Shown here piece by piece: positions 33,258 through 40,547 of a stretch of DNA of 64,000 nucleotides. The DNA is from Christensenellaceae bacterium. Its GTDB lineage: Bacteria; Bacillota; Clostridia; Christensenellales; Aristaeellaceae. Position 1 is the stretch's first letter, and the number at the start of each line of letters is the position of its first letter. The notes beneath the pieces were generated by a model that saw only the letters and a list, made by a program, of their open reading frames with translations, was not told where the DNA came from and searched no databases. Location of the stretch: the NCBI GenBank assembly GCA_020025205.1, contig JAHHSO010000006.1:23507-87506 (forward strand). Reading direction: 5' to 3'. The position numbers were made by a program, and so were the translations under genes.

Positions 33258-34166
33258 ATGATTCTTTGTATTGACATTGGCGGAACAGTCGCCAGAATGG
33301 GCCTTGTAGACAAAACAGGCCACATCCACGCCCGCTACGAAAAGCGTGTGGACTTTGATCATTACAAAACACCTCTTTTGAAAATTGTGCTGGAAGGCGC
33401 ACGCGAGTTCATTCAGGAAACGGGTGCTGAAATTGAAGGCATCGGCATTTCTGCCGCCGGCATGATCGACGACCGTCTGGGCATTGTTCTTGGTATCAAC
33501 GGCCGTATCCCGCTGTATGAGGGTTCGCCGCTCAAGGATGCTTTTGAAGCCCAATTCCATGTGCCAACAGCCGTGCTCAACGATGCCAACGCTGCCGCGC
33601 TGGGCGAGTGTTTTGCCGGTCGTGCCAAGGGCGTGGATAACATGCTTTTGATTACACTGCGCACCGGTGTCGGCTGCGGTATCATCATCAACAGGCGCGT
33701 ATTCGGCGGCGCACGCGGCATGGCGGGCGAGGTTGGCCATTTTACGCTCTATCAGGATGGGAAACCCTGCCCGTGCGGCAAACGCGGATGCTTTGAAACC
33801 TATGCTTCCACCACGGCACTCATTCAGGCTGCTAAGGAAAAGACGGGCGAAACCTTCTCTGGCGGCAAGGAAATTTTTGACCGCGCGGCGGCGGGGGATG
33901 AAGCGCTGCTTGCTGTGCTGGATCACTGGACGGATGACATTGCCGCAGGTGTTTCCGGACTCATCCACATTTTCAATCCCGAAGTTGTCCTCATCGGCGG
34001 AAGCGTCTGTGAGCAGGAGGAACTGCTCATTAAGCCGCTGCGCCGTAAGACACACGATATCACCATGCGCCGTTTCCGCGAGGGGTTGACGCTCGACCGT
34101 GCCGTTCTTGGAAACGATGCCGGATTGATCGGTGCAGCCAAGTTCTTCATGGACAAATACTGCTGA
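33258..34166 (+). CDS. ROK-family glucokinase
   Basis: A 302-residue sugar kinase. CIDIGGTVARMGL is the ATP phosphate-binding start, VLNDANAAALGE contains the catalytic aspartate, and GEVGHFTLYQDGKPCPCGKRGCFETYAS carries the zinc-binding CxCGxxGCxE signature of ROK kinases. VVLIGGSVCEQEELL is the adenosine-binding end. It probably phosphorylates glucose released by maltose phosphorylase and the GH13 enzyme, although other ROK substrates are possible. AAGGAG at 33246-33251 fixes the ATG 33258. In the leader a 37-codon open frame (33134-33247) ends just before this start. Confidence 0.88.
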   Translation: MILCIDIGGTVARMGLVDKTGHIHARYEKRVDFDHYKTPLLKIVLEGAREFIQETGAEIEGIGISAAGMIDDRLGIVLGINGRIPLYEGSPLKDAFEAQFHVPTAVLNDANAAALGECFAGRAKGVDNMLLITLRTGVGCGIIINRRVFGGARGMAGEVGHFTLYQDGKPCPCGKRGCFETYASTTALIQAAKEKTGETFSGGKEIFDRAAAGDEALLAVLDHWTDDIAAGVSGLIHIFNPEVVLIGGSVCEQEELLIKPLRRKTHDITMRRFREGLTLDRAVLGNDAGLIGAAKFFMDKYC

Positions 34167-34205
34167 ACCCAAATGGAAAAAGGACTGAACAAAAACTCAT
34201 AAAAT

Positions 34206-34255
34206 AAATTCCAGCAGGAAATCAAGGCGTGCTCTTGGTTTCTGCTGGAATTTTT
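34206..34255 (+). terminator. Intrinsic terminator of the ROK kinase gene
   Basis: AAATTCCAGCAG..AAA.CAAG pairs with CTTG.TTTCTGCTGGAATTT, a long stem with small bulges, followed by TTTTT. Confidence 0.8.
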
Positions 34256-34477
34256 AACGTTCATGCGTCCTGAATGATCCAATGGGCATTCGTGCGCCTG
34301 TCCGTCTTTGACGATGACAAGCCCTGCCATCACGTCTACTCTGCGCCGATGATGATCCATTCCATACAGTGCCGTGTTCGATATCGTGCATCCGGGTTTT
34401 GCAGATGGACGGCTTTTAAATTTCGTGGAGGCAAATGAAAATCAGGAGAGTGAAAGAAAGAGAAAATGCATATACTG

Positions 34478-35017
34478 TCAGTTGGCGGGTGTCTCCCGGC
34501 CGTCTTTGTCCTGAATGCGTGTGCCTTCGCAGGTGAGCAGCATGGTGCCGATGCGCCAGGCATCTGTGGTCAGGGTCTGTTCTCCGTTTGGGGTGCTGGT
34601 GAGGATGCGTGCTGTGCGCTCGCTGCCTGAATAAAACGAGGCATTGTATGCGCCGGTCGGCGTGGTGACGCGCAGGGAAAGAAGCGGGGTTTCCTGCTGG
34701 ATGCTGAACTCGGCAGGATCATAAAACTGCCCCAGAATCTGGCTCAGCAGCGTGGAAAACACGCCGATGTCAGCCTTCTGTCCGTTGACGCTGACGGCAT
34801 TGGCGGTTTGGCAGTCAAAGGAAAACTGTCTCTCTGCTGACGAGAAGGAAACGGAAACAATATCTGAACGGCGAAGGCCGGGGAAAAGCGTCTGCGTACC
34901 GCATGCCTGGGAGGGGAGAACAGGGGGTTCAGGGGTGATGCCGGAGGCCGGAGAAAAGGCTGCAATCCCTGCAAATGCGGCCGCGCAGAGAAGCAGCACG
35001 CCCAAGAGATTTTTCAA
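34478..35017 (-). CDS. Exported protein of unknown function, TTG start
   Basis: A 179-residue protein. The N-terminal LKNLLGVLLLCAAAFAGIAAF is a signal or anchor segment; the remainder is beta-rich with LFPGLRRSDIVSVSFSSAE and ILTSTPNGEQTLTTDAWR, the last resembling a beta-hairpin propeptide. I do not recognise the family. A TTG at 35017 has AAAGGAGG 8 bases upstream, and a TATAAT at 35051-35046 on the reverse strand places the transcript start after the only upstream ATG, so the TTG is chosen. It is divergent from the GH13 gene. Confidence 0.62.
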   Translation of the reverse strand: MKNLLGVLLLCAAAFAGIAAFSPASGITPEPPVLPSQACGTQTLFPGLRRSDIVSVSFSSAERQFSFDCQTANAVSVNGQKADIGVFSTLLSQILGQFYDPAEFSIQQETPLLSLRVTTPTGAYNASFYSGSERTARILTSTPNGEQTLTTDAWRIGTMLLTCEGTRIQDKDGRETPAN

Positions 35018-35127
35018 GCAGGCAGCCTCCTTTCTGATGCTGTCTATTATAGCGGTCAGTTGTAACGGGGAAGCAATGCGAATGAAACAAAATTGTGAAC
35101 TCTTTTTCGGATTTTGATTGTTACGGT

Positions 35128-35157
35128 TTGACAGCGCGCGGGCAAGTAAGATAAAAT
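35128..35157 (+). promoter_or_regulatory. Promoter of the GH13 alpha-glycosidase gene
   Basis: TTGACA (35128-35133), 18-base spacer, TAAAAT (35152-35157). Confidence 0.75.
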
Positions 35158-35225
35158 GAAAGAAAAGTCTCAAAACGTGCGGCCAGTCCAGAATGCCGCC
35201 GCAGGATGGATGGAGTGTTTTTTTG

Positions 35226-37166
35226 ATGGTTCTCAAGCATGATACGCTGGATGATTTTTACCGCACGCCGCGGGGGGCTTTGCCAGCAGGGGCACAGGTT
35301 CGTCTGCGCGTGGCTATAGAGGAATGCCCCGCACTGGAACGCGTTGAAATGCGCGGCTGGACGGACAGGGAATATCGTTTTCCGATGCGCAAACTGGGCA
35401 TACGAAACGGCGAAACGATTTATGAAGTGCAGGTGACGGTCAATCAGGAGCCGGGGCTGCATTGGTATCGGTTCGAGGCATTTGCTGATGGGCAGCGATA
35501 TGTCCTGGGGGCACCCGGCGATCATACCGGCTGCGGCAGGGGCATCATGGGCAGCGAAGAGAGTTTCCAGATCACAGTCTATGATGCAGACTACCAGACG
35601 CCGTCGTGGATGCATGAGGGAATCATGTATCAGATCATGGTGGATCGTTTCTTCCATGGCGAAGGGACGGATGAACTGCTGTCCGCCAAAGATGGGCAGA
35701 ATATCATCCTCCATACGGACTGGAACGAAATGCCTGTGCTGAACATCTCCGAGAATGGGGACAACTTTGCCAATGACTTTTTTGGAGGCAATCTCGAAGG
35801 CGTTCGCCAGAAGCTCTCTTATCTGAAGAGCATGGGCATCAGCATCCTGTATTTTAACCCGATTTTTCTTGCCAGAAGCAATCATAAATATGACACAAGC
35901 GACTACATGCAGGTTGACCCGATGTTTGGGGACGAGGAAGCGCTGAAGCGGTTATGCGATGAAGCAGGCAAACTGGGCATCCGCGTGATGCTGGACGGCG
36001 TATTTTCGCATGTGGGCGATGACAGCATTTATTTTAACCGCCGCGGCACGCACGGCGAGAAGACAGGCGCATACAGAGACCCTGACTCACCGTATAAAAA
36101 ATGGTTCACATTCAAGCGGTGGCCGAAGGAATATGAGTGCTGGTGGGGCTTTAAGACGCTGCCCAACGTCAACGAAATGGATGAGGATTATCAGAAATAC
36201 ATCCTCACGGGTGAGGATGCGGTTGTCAAGCACTGGCTGCGTGTGGGCGCGAGCGGATGGAGGCTGGATGTTGCAGACGAATTGCCCATGCCCTTCCTGC
36301 GCGAATTGCGCCGACAGGTAAAGAGCGTGTCCAAAGACGAGGCTGTTTTGGGCGAGGTTTGGGAGGATGCCAGCCATAAGGTGACGTATGGTCAAATGCG
36401 CTCGTATGTGCTGGGCGATACGCTGGACAGCGTGATGAACTACCCGCTGCGCGATGTGCTGATTGATTTTTTGATGGGTAGAAAGAACGCGGGCACAACG
36501 GCGCATGAATTGTCCGCTTTACATCAGAATTATCCCAAACCCTTCCTCTATGCGCTGATGAATTTGATGGGCAGCCATGACAGACCCCGCATTCTCAATG
36601 TGCTGGCAGGCAATGATGGAAGCGAAATTCCACGGGCACAGCGTGCCTATCATCAGCTTTCGCAGGAAGAGAGAATGATCGGCGGACTGCGTGAACGCAT
36701 GATGCTGCGCTTTATCCTCAGCGTGCCGGGAATGCCCTGTATTTATTACGCAGATGAAGCGGGGATGGAAGGCTGCGCTGATCCGTTTTGCCGCCGTACC
36801 TATCCATGGGGGAATGAAGATCAGAAGATGATCGCTTATTATCGCCGGTTGATCAGAATGCGCCGGGACAGCCGCGTTTTGCAGACAGGCGAGTGCGATT
36901 TTATTGCCCCGTGCGGCGATGTACTGGGGGTTGTACGGTATATTCACAATGGCGTGGACGCGCTGGGCGAACGCGCCGAAAATGGAATGGCCATTACGTT
37001 CATCAACAGGAGCGCACAGCCTGTTGATGTGTATCTGACAGAGAAGGATGTCATGAGCGCGCAGACACTCGTCAGCGAGCAGAATGAAGTGTTCACGGCG
37101 CGTGCCGGAGCTTTCAGCCTGCGTGTGAATGGTTTGCATGGAACGACATACTTTGGAAAACTGTAA
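35226..37166 (+). CDS. GH13 alpha-glycosidase (neopullulanase/cyclomaltodextrinase type)
   Basis: A 646-residue cytoplasmic enzyme without a signal peptide. The N-terminal HDTLDDFYRTPRGALPAG is typical of the neopullulanase subfamily's N-domain (about residues 1-130). The TIM barrel shows GVFSHVGDD, GWRLDVADEL (nucleophile Asp), LGEVWEDA (acid/base Glu) and LMGSHDRPR (third catalytic Asp). A C-terminal beta domain follows. It should hydrolyse maltodextrins or cyclodextrins inside the cell and so feed maltose phosphorylase. The ATG 35226 has GGAG 10 bases upstream; an upstream ATG at 35193 has no ribosome site. Confidence 0.9.
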   Translation: MVLKHDTLDDFYRTPRGALPAGAQVRLRVAIEECPALERVEMRGWTDREYRFPMRKLGIRNGETIYEVQVTVNQEPGLHWYRFEAFADGQRYVLGAPGDHTGCGRGIMGSEESFQITVYDADYQTPSWMHEGIMYQIMVDRFFHGEGTDELLSAKDGQNIILHTDWNEMPVLNISENGDNFANDFFGGNLEGVRQKLSYLKSMGISILYFNPIFLARSNHKYDTSDYMQVDPMFGDEEALKRLCDEAGKLGIRVMLDGVFSHVGDDSIYFNRRGTHGEKTGAYRDPDSPYKKWFTFKRWPKEYECWWGFKTLPNVNEMDEDYQKYILTGEDAVVKHWLRVGASGWRLDVADELPMPFLRELRRQVKSVSKDEAVLGEVWEDASHKVTYGQMRSYVLGDTLDSVMNYPLRDVLIDFLMGRKNAGTTAHELSALHQNYPKPFLYALMNLMGSHDRPRILNVLAGNDGSEIPRAQRAYHQLSQEERMIGGLRERMMLRFILSVPGMPCIYYADEAGMEGCADPFCRRTYPWGNEDQKMIAYYRRLIRMRRDSRVLQTGECDFIAPCGDVLGVVRYIHNGVDALGERAENGMAITFINRSAQPVDVYLTEKDVMSAQTLVSEQNEVFTARAGAFSLRVNGLHGTTYFGKL

Positions 37167-37172
37167 AAGCCC

Positions 37173-37214
37173 AAAAAGAGGAACGCATCGTTTAAGCTGC
37201 GTTCCTCTTTTTTT
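37173..37214 (+). terminator. Intrinsic terminator of the GH13 gene
   Basis: A perfect 15-bp stem AAAAAGAGGAACGCA / TGCGTTCCTCTTTTT with a 10-base loop. Confidence 0.9.
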
Positions 37215-37245
37215 GCGCGGATTCAGTTGAAATTTTCAGCGGGGC

Positions 37246-37794
37246 TTACTGGTTTTTGTATTTGGCGCGGAGTTTTCTCAATTTCCCGCCGCAGTATGCA
37301 ATCAGAACGATATAAAGGACGGTCAGCGATACAAACAGGATGCTGAAAAAGATGTCCAGCGGGCTGGATGTGCCGGGAAATGATCTGGGCCAGTTGGGCA
37401 GAAGGCAGAAAAGGAAGATCACGAGGACGGGAAGCATGCGGGTTTTGATGACATGATGGATCATATCCAGCTTGGATTCATTGTCGGAGAAGATTTCCCC
37501 ATCGTTGTCAGACTGAATTTCCGAAGCCGGTTTGCGAAAATACAGCCAGCCGGTGCAGCAGTTGAAGTATTCCCAGCCGTAATCCTGAAACATTTGAAGA
37601 TATTCGCTGTCTGCACTTCCGTTTCTGTAATCGAGGCGGTACACGACGTCTTCGGGCGTACATGCTTCAAAGATGTAAAAGAAAGGGAGAATGGTTTTCA
37701 CAAGCCGCAGACCCTGCCTGTGCTGTTGGCGCAGCCAGCGTTCTTCATCCTCATAGTCTGCAATGGTGAACAGGTGAAGCTTCGTTTTACGCAT
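37246..37794 (-). CDS. DUF2812 domain membrane protein
   Basis: A 182-residue protein: a soluble N-terminal DUF2812 domain (about residues 1-105; YEDEERWLRQQHRQGLRL, YRLDYRN, DYGWEYF) followed by two membrane segments (about 122-140 and 148-170) and a basic tail. DUF2812 genes are habitually paired with PadR repressors in Firmicutes, as here, and the proteins are thought to act at the membrane, possibly in stress sensing. AAAGGAG fixes the start at 37794, overlapping the PadR gene by 8 bases. Confidence 0.78.
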   Translation of the reverse strand: MRKTKLHLFTIADYEDEERWLRQQHRQGLRLVKTILPFFYIFEACTPEDVVYRLDYRNGSADSEYLQMFQDYGWEYFNCCTGWLYFRKPASEIQSDNDGEIFSDNESKLDMIHHVIKTRMLPVLVIFLFCLLPNWPRSFPGTSSPLDIFFSILFVSLTVLYIVLIAYCGGKLRKLRAKYKNQ

Positions 37795-38110
37795 GAACAG
37801 TTTCTCCTTTGCTGTTTTTGTAAAGCCGTTGGATCCGTCTGATCTCAAGGTCCAGAATTTCCTTTCCAAGCGGGGTGATTTCATAAAGTTTTCTTTTTTC
37901 TTCTTCGGAATAAAAGGCAATCAGGCCGTCTTTTTCCATTTTGGCGAGTGTGCCGTACATGGTTCCGGGGCTGATGGAAACCGCGTTTGCGGTCATCTGG
38001 CGAACCTGCTGGCCGATGCCGTAGCCGTGCTGAGGCGTTTGCAGGCAGAACAGGATATAGAATCCTGTTTCGGTCATGGGCACATAAATGCGTCGTATCC
38101 GTTCTTCCAT
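37787..38110 (-). CDS. PadR-family transcriptional repressor
   Basis: A 107-residue winged-helix repressor. TETGFYILFCLQTPQHGYGI is the PadR N-terminal helix pair, followed by SISPGTMYGTLAKMEKDGLI (recognition helix and wing) and a C-terminal dimerisation helix. GGGAGG at 38122-38117 fixes the ATG at 38110. It precedes and overlaps the DUF2812 gene; the two form an operon under a consensus promoter flanked by direct repeats, so it probably represses itself and its partner. The inducer is unknown. Confidence 0.87.
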   Translation of the reverse strand: MEERIRRIYVPMTETGFYILFCLQTPQHGYGIGQQVRQMTANAVSISPGTMYGTLAKMEKDGLIAFYSEEEKRKLYEITPLGKEILDLEIRRIQRLYKNSKGETVHA

Positions 38111-38135
38111 AAAATGCCTCCCGTATCGCAACTCG

Positions 38136-38189
38136 TTATATCGAACTCCGGTATATTCACATTATATCGAGGTTCGATCTATTTGTCAA
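38136..38189 (-). promoter_or_regulatory. Promoter with candidate PadR operator repeats
   Basis: Reverse strand TTGACA (38189-38184), 17-base spacer, TATAAT (38166-38161). TCGATATAA occurs twice on the reverse strand, at 38170-38162 overlapping the -10 and at 38144-38136 after the transcript start, 26 bases apart. Confidence 0.82.
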
Positions 38190-38196
38190 TGAAAAT

Positions 38197-38235
38197 CAAA
38201 AAAACAGCAGTGCTTCAAACACTGCCGTTCTGTTT
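38197..38235 (-). terminator. Intrinsic terminator of the aldose 1-epimerase gene
   Basis: Reverse strand AACAG..GCAGTG / CACTGCTGTT with a small bulge, followed by TTTTT. Confidence 0.7.
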
Positions 38236-38242
38236 TTTTGGC

Positions 38243-39133
38243 TTATTCAGCCCGTTCAAATGTGGTTTCCAGGGCCGTTTCCCATACTTCGCCGGGGGCG
38301 AGCTTTGCGGCGCAGGGTTTATCCGCCCATGCAGCCGGGCCGTCTTTTTCTCCCGGAAGAGAATGCCACGGCTCGATGCAGACAAAGCGCATCGGCACAG
38401 TCGATGCAGACCAGATGAGCACGAATGGGAAACCTTCAATATTCACGCGGATACTGCGGCCTGTGTCCCTTTCAACAAGGGACAGCGACTTGGAGCGCAG
38501 GCCTGTCATACAGTGGCTGTCGTTGGCAAAGAGCGTATCCGTGAGCGGGATGCGCGTTGTGTTGCGGGCTAGATAGTAGTCTGCTCCGCCGCAAGTCAGG
38601 CCGCCGGCCGCGGTATTGATGCACAGAGGAGATTCCAGCCGGTCAAATACGAGATCGTAGTCCGTGTAGGTGTGTGCATCGTCAAATGGCACGGCGTAGG
38701 CAGGGTGAAAGCCCAGACCGAACTGCATGTCTTCTTTTCCGGTATTTTTGATGGAGATGGCATGATGAACGCGGGCGCCGTCCAGCGTGTAGCGCGCCGT
38801 GAGCGTGAAGTCAAATGGCCACAGACGCCGCGTCTCTTCAGAGGATGACAGCTCAAGGGTGACGGATGTATCGGTCTGCTCCTTCAAGGCGTGCTCAAAG
38901 TCACGGGCAAAGCCGTGCTGACCGCCTTCAAACGTTTCAGAACCGACTGTAAAGCGGCCGCCGGTCAGACGGCCTGTGTAAGGAAAGAGTATAGGAGAAT
39001 GGCGGTTCCATACGGCCGGATCGCCGCACCAGAGCATCTGTGCATTTGTTTTTTTGTCTACGACGCTGACGGCTTCTGCACCAACGGAATCGACTGTCAG
39101 CCGAATCCGTTCATTTTCAATGGTATAGCGCAT
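38243..39133 (-). CDS. Aldose 1-epimerase family protein
   Basis: A 296-residue beta-sandwich protein of the galactose mutarotase superfamily (LacX/YeaD-like group), which interconverts sugar anomers. HSPILFPYTGRL, GQHGFARDFEH (the catalytic-region His), GFHPAYAVPF (second His) and CIEPWHSLPG (catalytic Glu) are all visible. Length fits. It starts 22 bases after the end of asnA and may share its transcript. A likely role is equilibrating glucose anomers from maltose phosphorylase, which is inference. AGGAGGT lies before the ATG. Confidence 0.88.
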   Translation of the reverse strand: MRYTIENERIRLTVDSVGAEAVSVVDKKTNAQMLWCGDPAVWNRHSPILFPYTGRLTGGRFTVGSETFEGGQHGFARDFEHALKEQTDTSVTLELSSSEETRRLWPFDFTLTARYTLDGARVHHAISIKNTGKEDMQFGLGFHPAYAVPFDDAHTYTDYDLVFDRLESPLCINTAAGGLTCGGADYYLARNTTRIPLTDTLFANDSHCMTGLRSKSLSLVERDTGRSIRVNIEGFPFVLIWSASTVPMRFVCIEPWHSLPGEKDGPAAWADKPCAAKLAPGEVWETALETTFERAE

Positions 39134-39155
39134 TCAAAAAACCTCCTGATTATGG

Positions 39156-40169
39156 TTAAAGAAGCGTGAGCCCTGCTTCCTCAAAGACCTGATGGGTTTT
39201 TTCGTCCCAGATGGAGGACTGTACTTCGCCAATATGCGCTTTGCCCAGAAGCAGCATGCACAGGCGGGACTGACCAATGCCGCCGCCCATGGTCAGGGGC
39301 AGTTTTCCCTCAAGGAGCATCTTGTGAAAGGGCAGAGAACGGCGGTCATTGCAGCCGGAAATCGTCAGCTGACGATCCAGCGACGCAGGATCAACGCGAA
39401 TGCCCATTGAGGAAATCTCCATTGCGCGGTTCAAAACGGGGGCATAGAACAGGATGTCGCCGTTGAGCGCCCAGTCGTCATAATCCGGAGAGCGGCTGTC
39501 ATGCGGCTTGCCGGAGCGGAGCGCGCCGCCGATTCCCTGAATGAACACGGTACCATGCTGGCGGGCAACAGCATTTTCTCGTTCTTTGGCGCTCAGGTTG
39601 GGAAATTGGTCTTCCAATTCCTGCGCGGTGATGAAGGTCACATGGCGGTTAAGGAGGGGGGTGTCGCACAGCTGCGGATATTTGCCGCGCACAGCCAGCT
39701 GAGTGTCACAGATGGAGCAGACGATGGAACGCACAGCTTGATGCAGCGTAAATTCTGTACGGCTTTCCTCTGTGATGACCTTCTCCCAGTCCCATTGATC
39801 GACGTAAATGGAGTGCAGGTTGTCCGGTTCTTCGTCGCGGCGGATGGCGTTCATATCGGTATAAATCCCTTTGCCAGGGTGGATGTCATAACGGTAGAGC
39901 GCCATGCGTTTCCACTTGGCTAAGGAGTGAACAACCTCGGCCTGCGCGCCTGCGGCGGGGATGTCAAACCCGACAGGGCGTTCAACACCGCTCAGGTTGT
40001 CGTTCAGTCCAGAGGATGGTTCTACAAACAGCGGCGCCGACACACGCTTTAAATTCAGCTCGCGTGCGAGGGAATCCTGGAAGATGCGTTTAATAAGGCT
40101 GATGGCACTCTGTGTCTGATACAAAGACAGGTGCGGCGCATAGCCCGTGGGAATGAACGATGTGCCCAT
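39156..40169 (-). CDS. asnA: Aspartate-ammonia ligase (AsnA)
   Basis: A 337-residue ammonia-dependent asparagine synthetase of the class II aaRS-like fold. Family blocks are APLFVEPSSGLNDNLSGVERP, AEVVHSLAKWKRMALYRY, GIYTDMNAIRRDEE, HSIYVDQWDWE and the C-terminal GGGIGQSRLCMLLLGKAHIGE, which supplies the ATP-site arginine. The ATG 40169 matches the usual AsnA start; the in-frame ATG 40196 would be only about 5 bases after the predicted transcript start. Its promoter is at 40208-40236. Confidence 0.95.
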   Translation of the reverse strand: MGTSFIPTGYAPHLSLYQTQSAISLIKRIFQDSLARELNLKRVSAPLFVEPSSGLNDNLSGVERPVGFDIPAAGAQAEVVHSLAKWKRMALYRYDIHPGKGIYTDMNAIRRDEEPDNLHSIYVDQWDWEKVITEESRTEFTLHQAVRSIVCSICDTQLAVRGKYPQLCDTPLLNRHVTFITAQELEDQFPNLSAKERENAVARQHGTVFIQGIGGALRSGKPHDSRSPDYDDWALNGDILFYAPVLNRAMEISSMGIRVDPASLDRQLTISGCNDRRSLPFHKMLLEGKLPLTMGGGIGQSRLCMLLLGKAHIGEVQSSIWDEKTHQVFEEAGLTLL

Positions 40170-40207
40170 GGCGGATGTTCTCTTCTTTCTGATCATGATT
40201 TACAAGT

Positions 40208-40236
40208 AGTATAACGCGGCTGGGCATTCGGCGCAA
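40208..40236 (-). promoter_or_regulatory. Promoter of asnA
   Basis: Reverse strand TTGCGC (40236-40231), 17-base spacer, TATACT (40213-40208). The remaining gap 40237-40500 shows no gene or signal. Confidence 0.7.
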
Positions 40237-40500
40237 GGGAAGGCGCAAAGAAAGCCGTGATAATCGTTTGATTGCCGTATGCACAGCGCAGGATGGCGTG
40301 AATCATGCAGGGAGTCTTCACTGTCTGAATGTGCGCCGTGTGATGCGGGCGGCAAAAACGCAGGACACGGACAATGAAACAGGACAGAAAAGACAATACA
40401 TCATCGGCAGACGTGCAGCGTCTGTGAACGCTGAAAGAGCCGTGCGTGATGAAAAAGATTTTGCAGCAGAAGGCTGGTCATGTTTCGCCTGGCTGTTTTG

Positions 40501-40536
40501 AAAAAGGCAGCATCCGAATTTTCGAACGCTGCCTTT
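40501..40536 (-). terminator. Intrinsic terminator of the glycogen synthase gene
   Basis: AAAGGCAGC / GCTGCCTTT with CGAA / TTCG near the tip; the reverse strand ends in TTTTT. Confidence 0.8.
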
Positions 40537-40547
40537 GCTTGGAGTCT

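Noticed and set aside
34256..34477. Reverse-strand readable fragment before the gene at 34478
   Set aside because: Short stretches in different frames with no clear homology; not enough to call a pseudogene.
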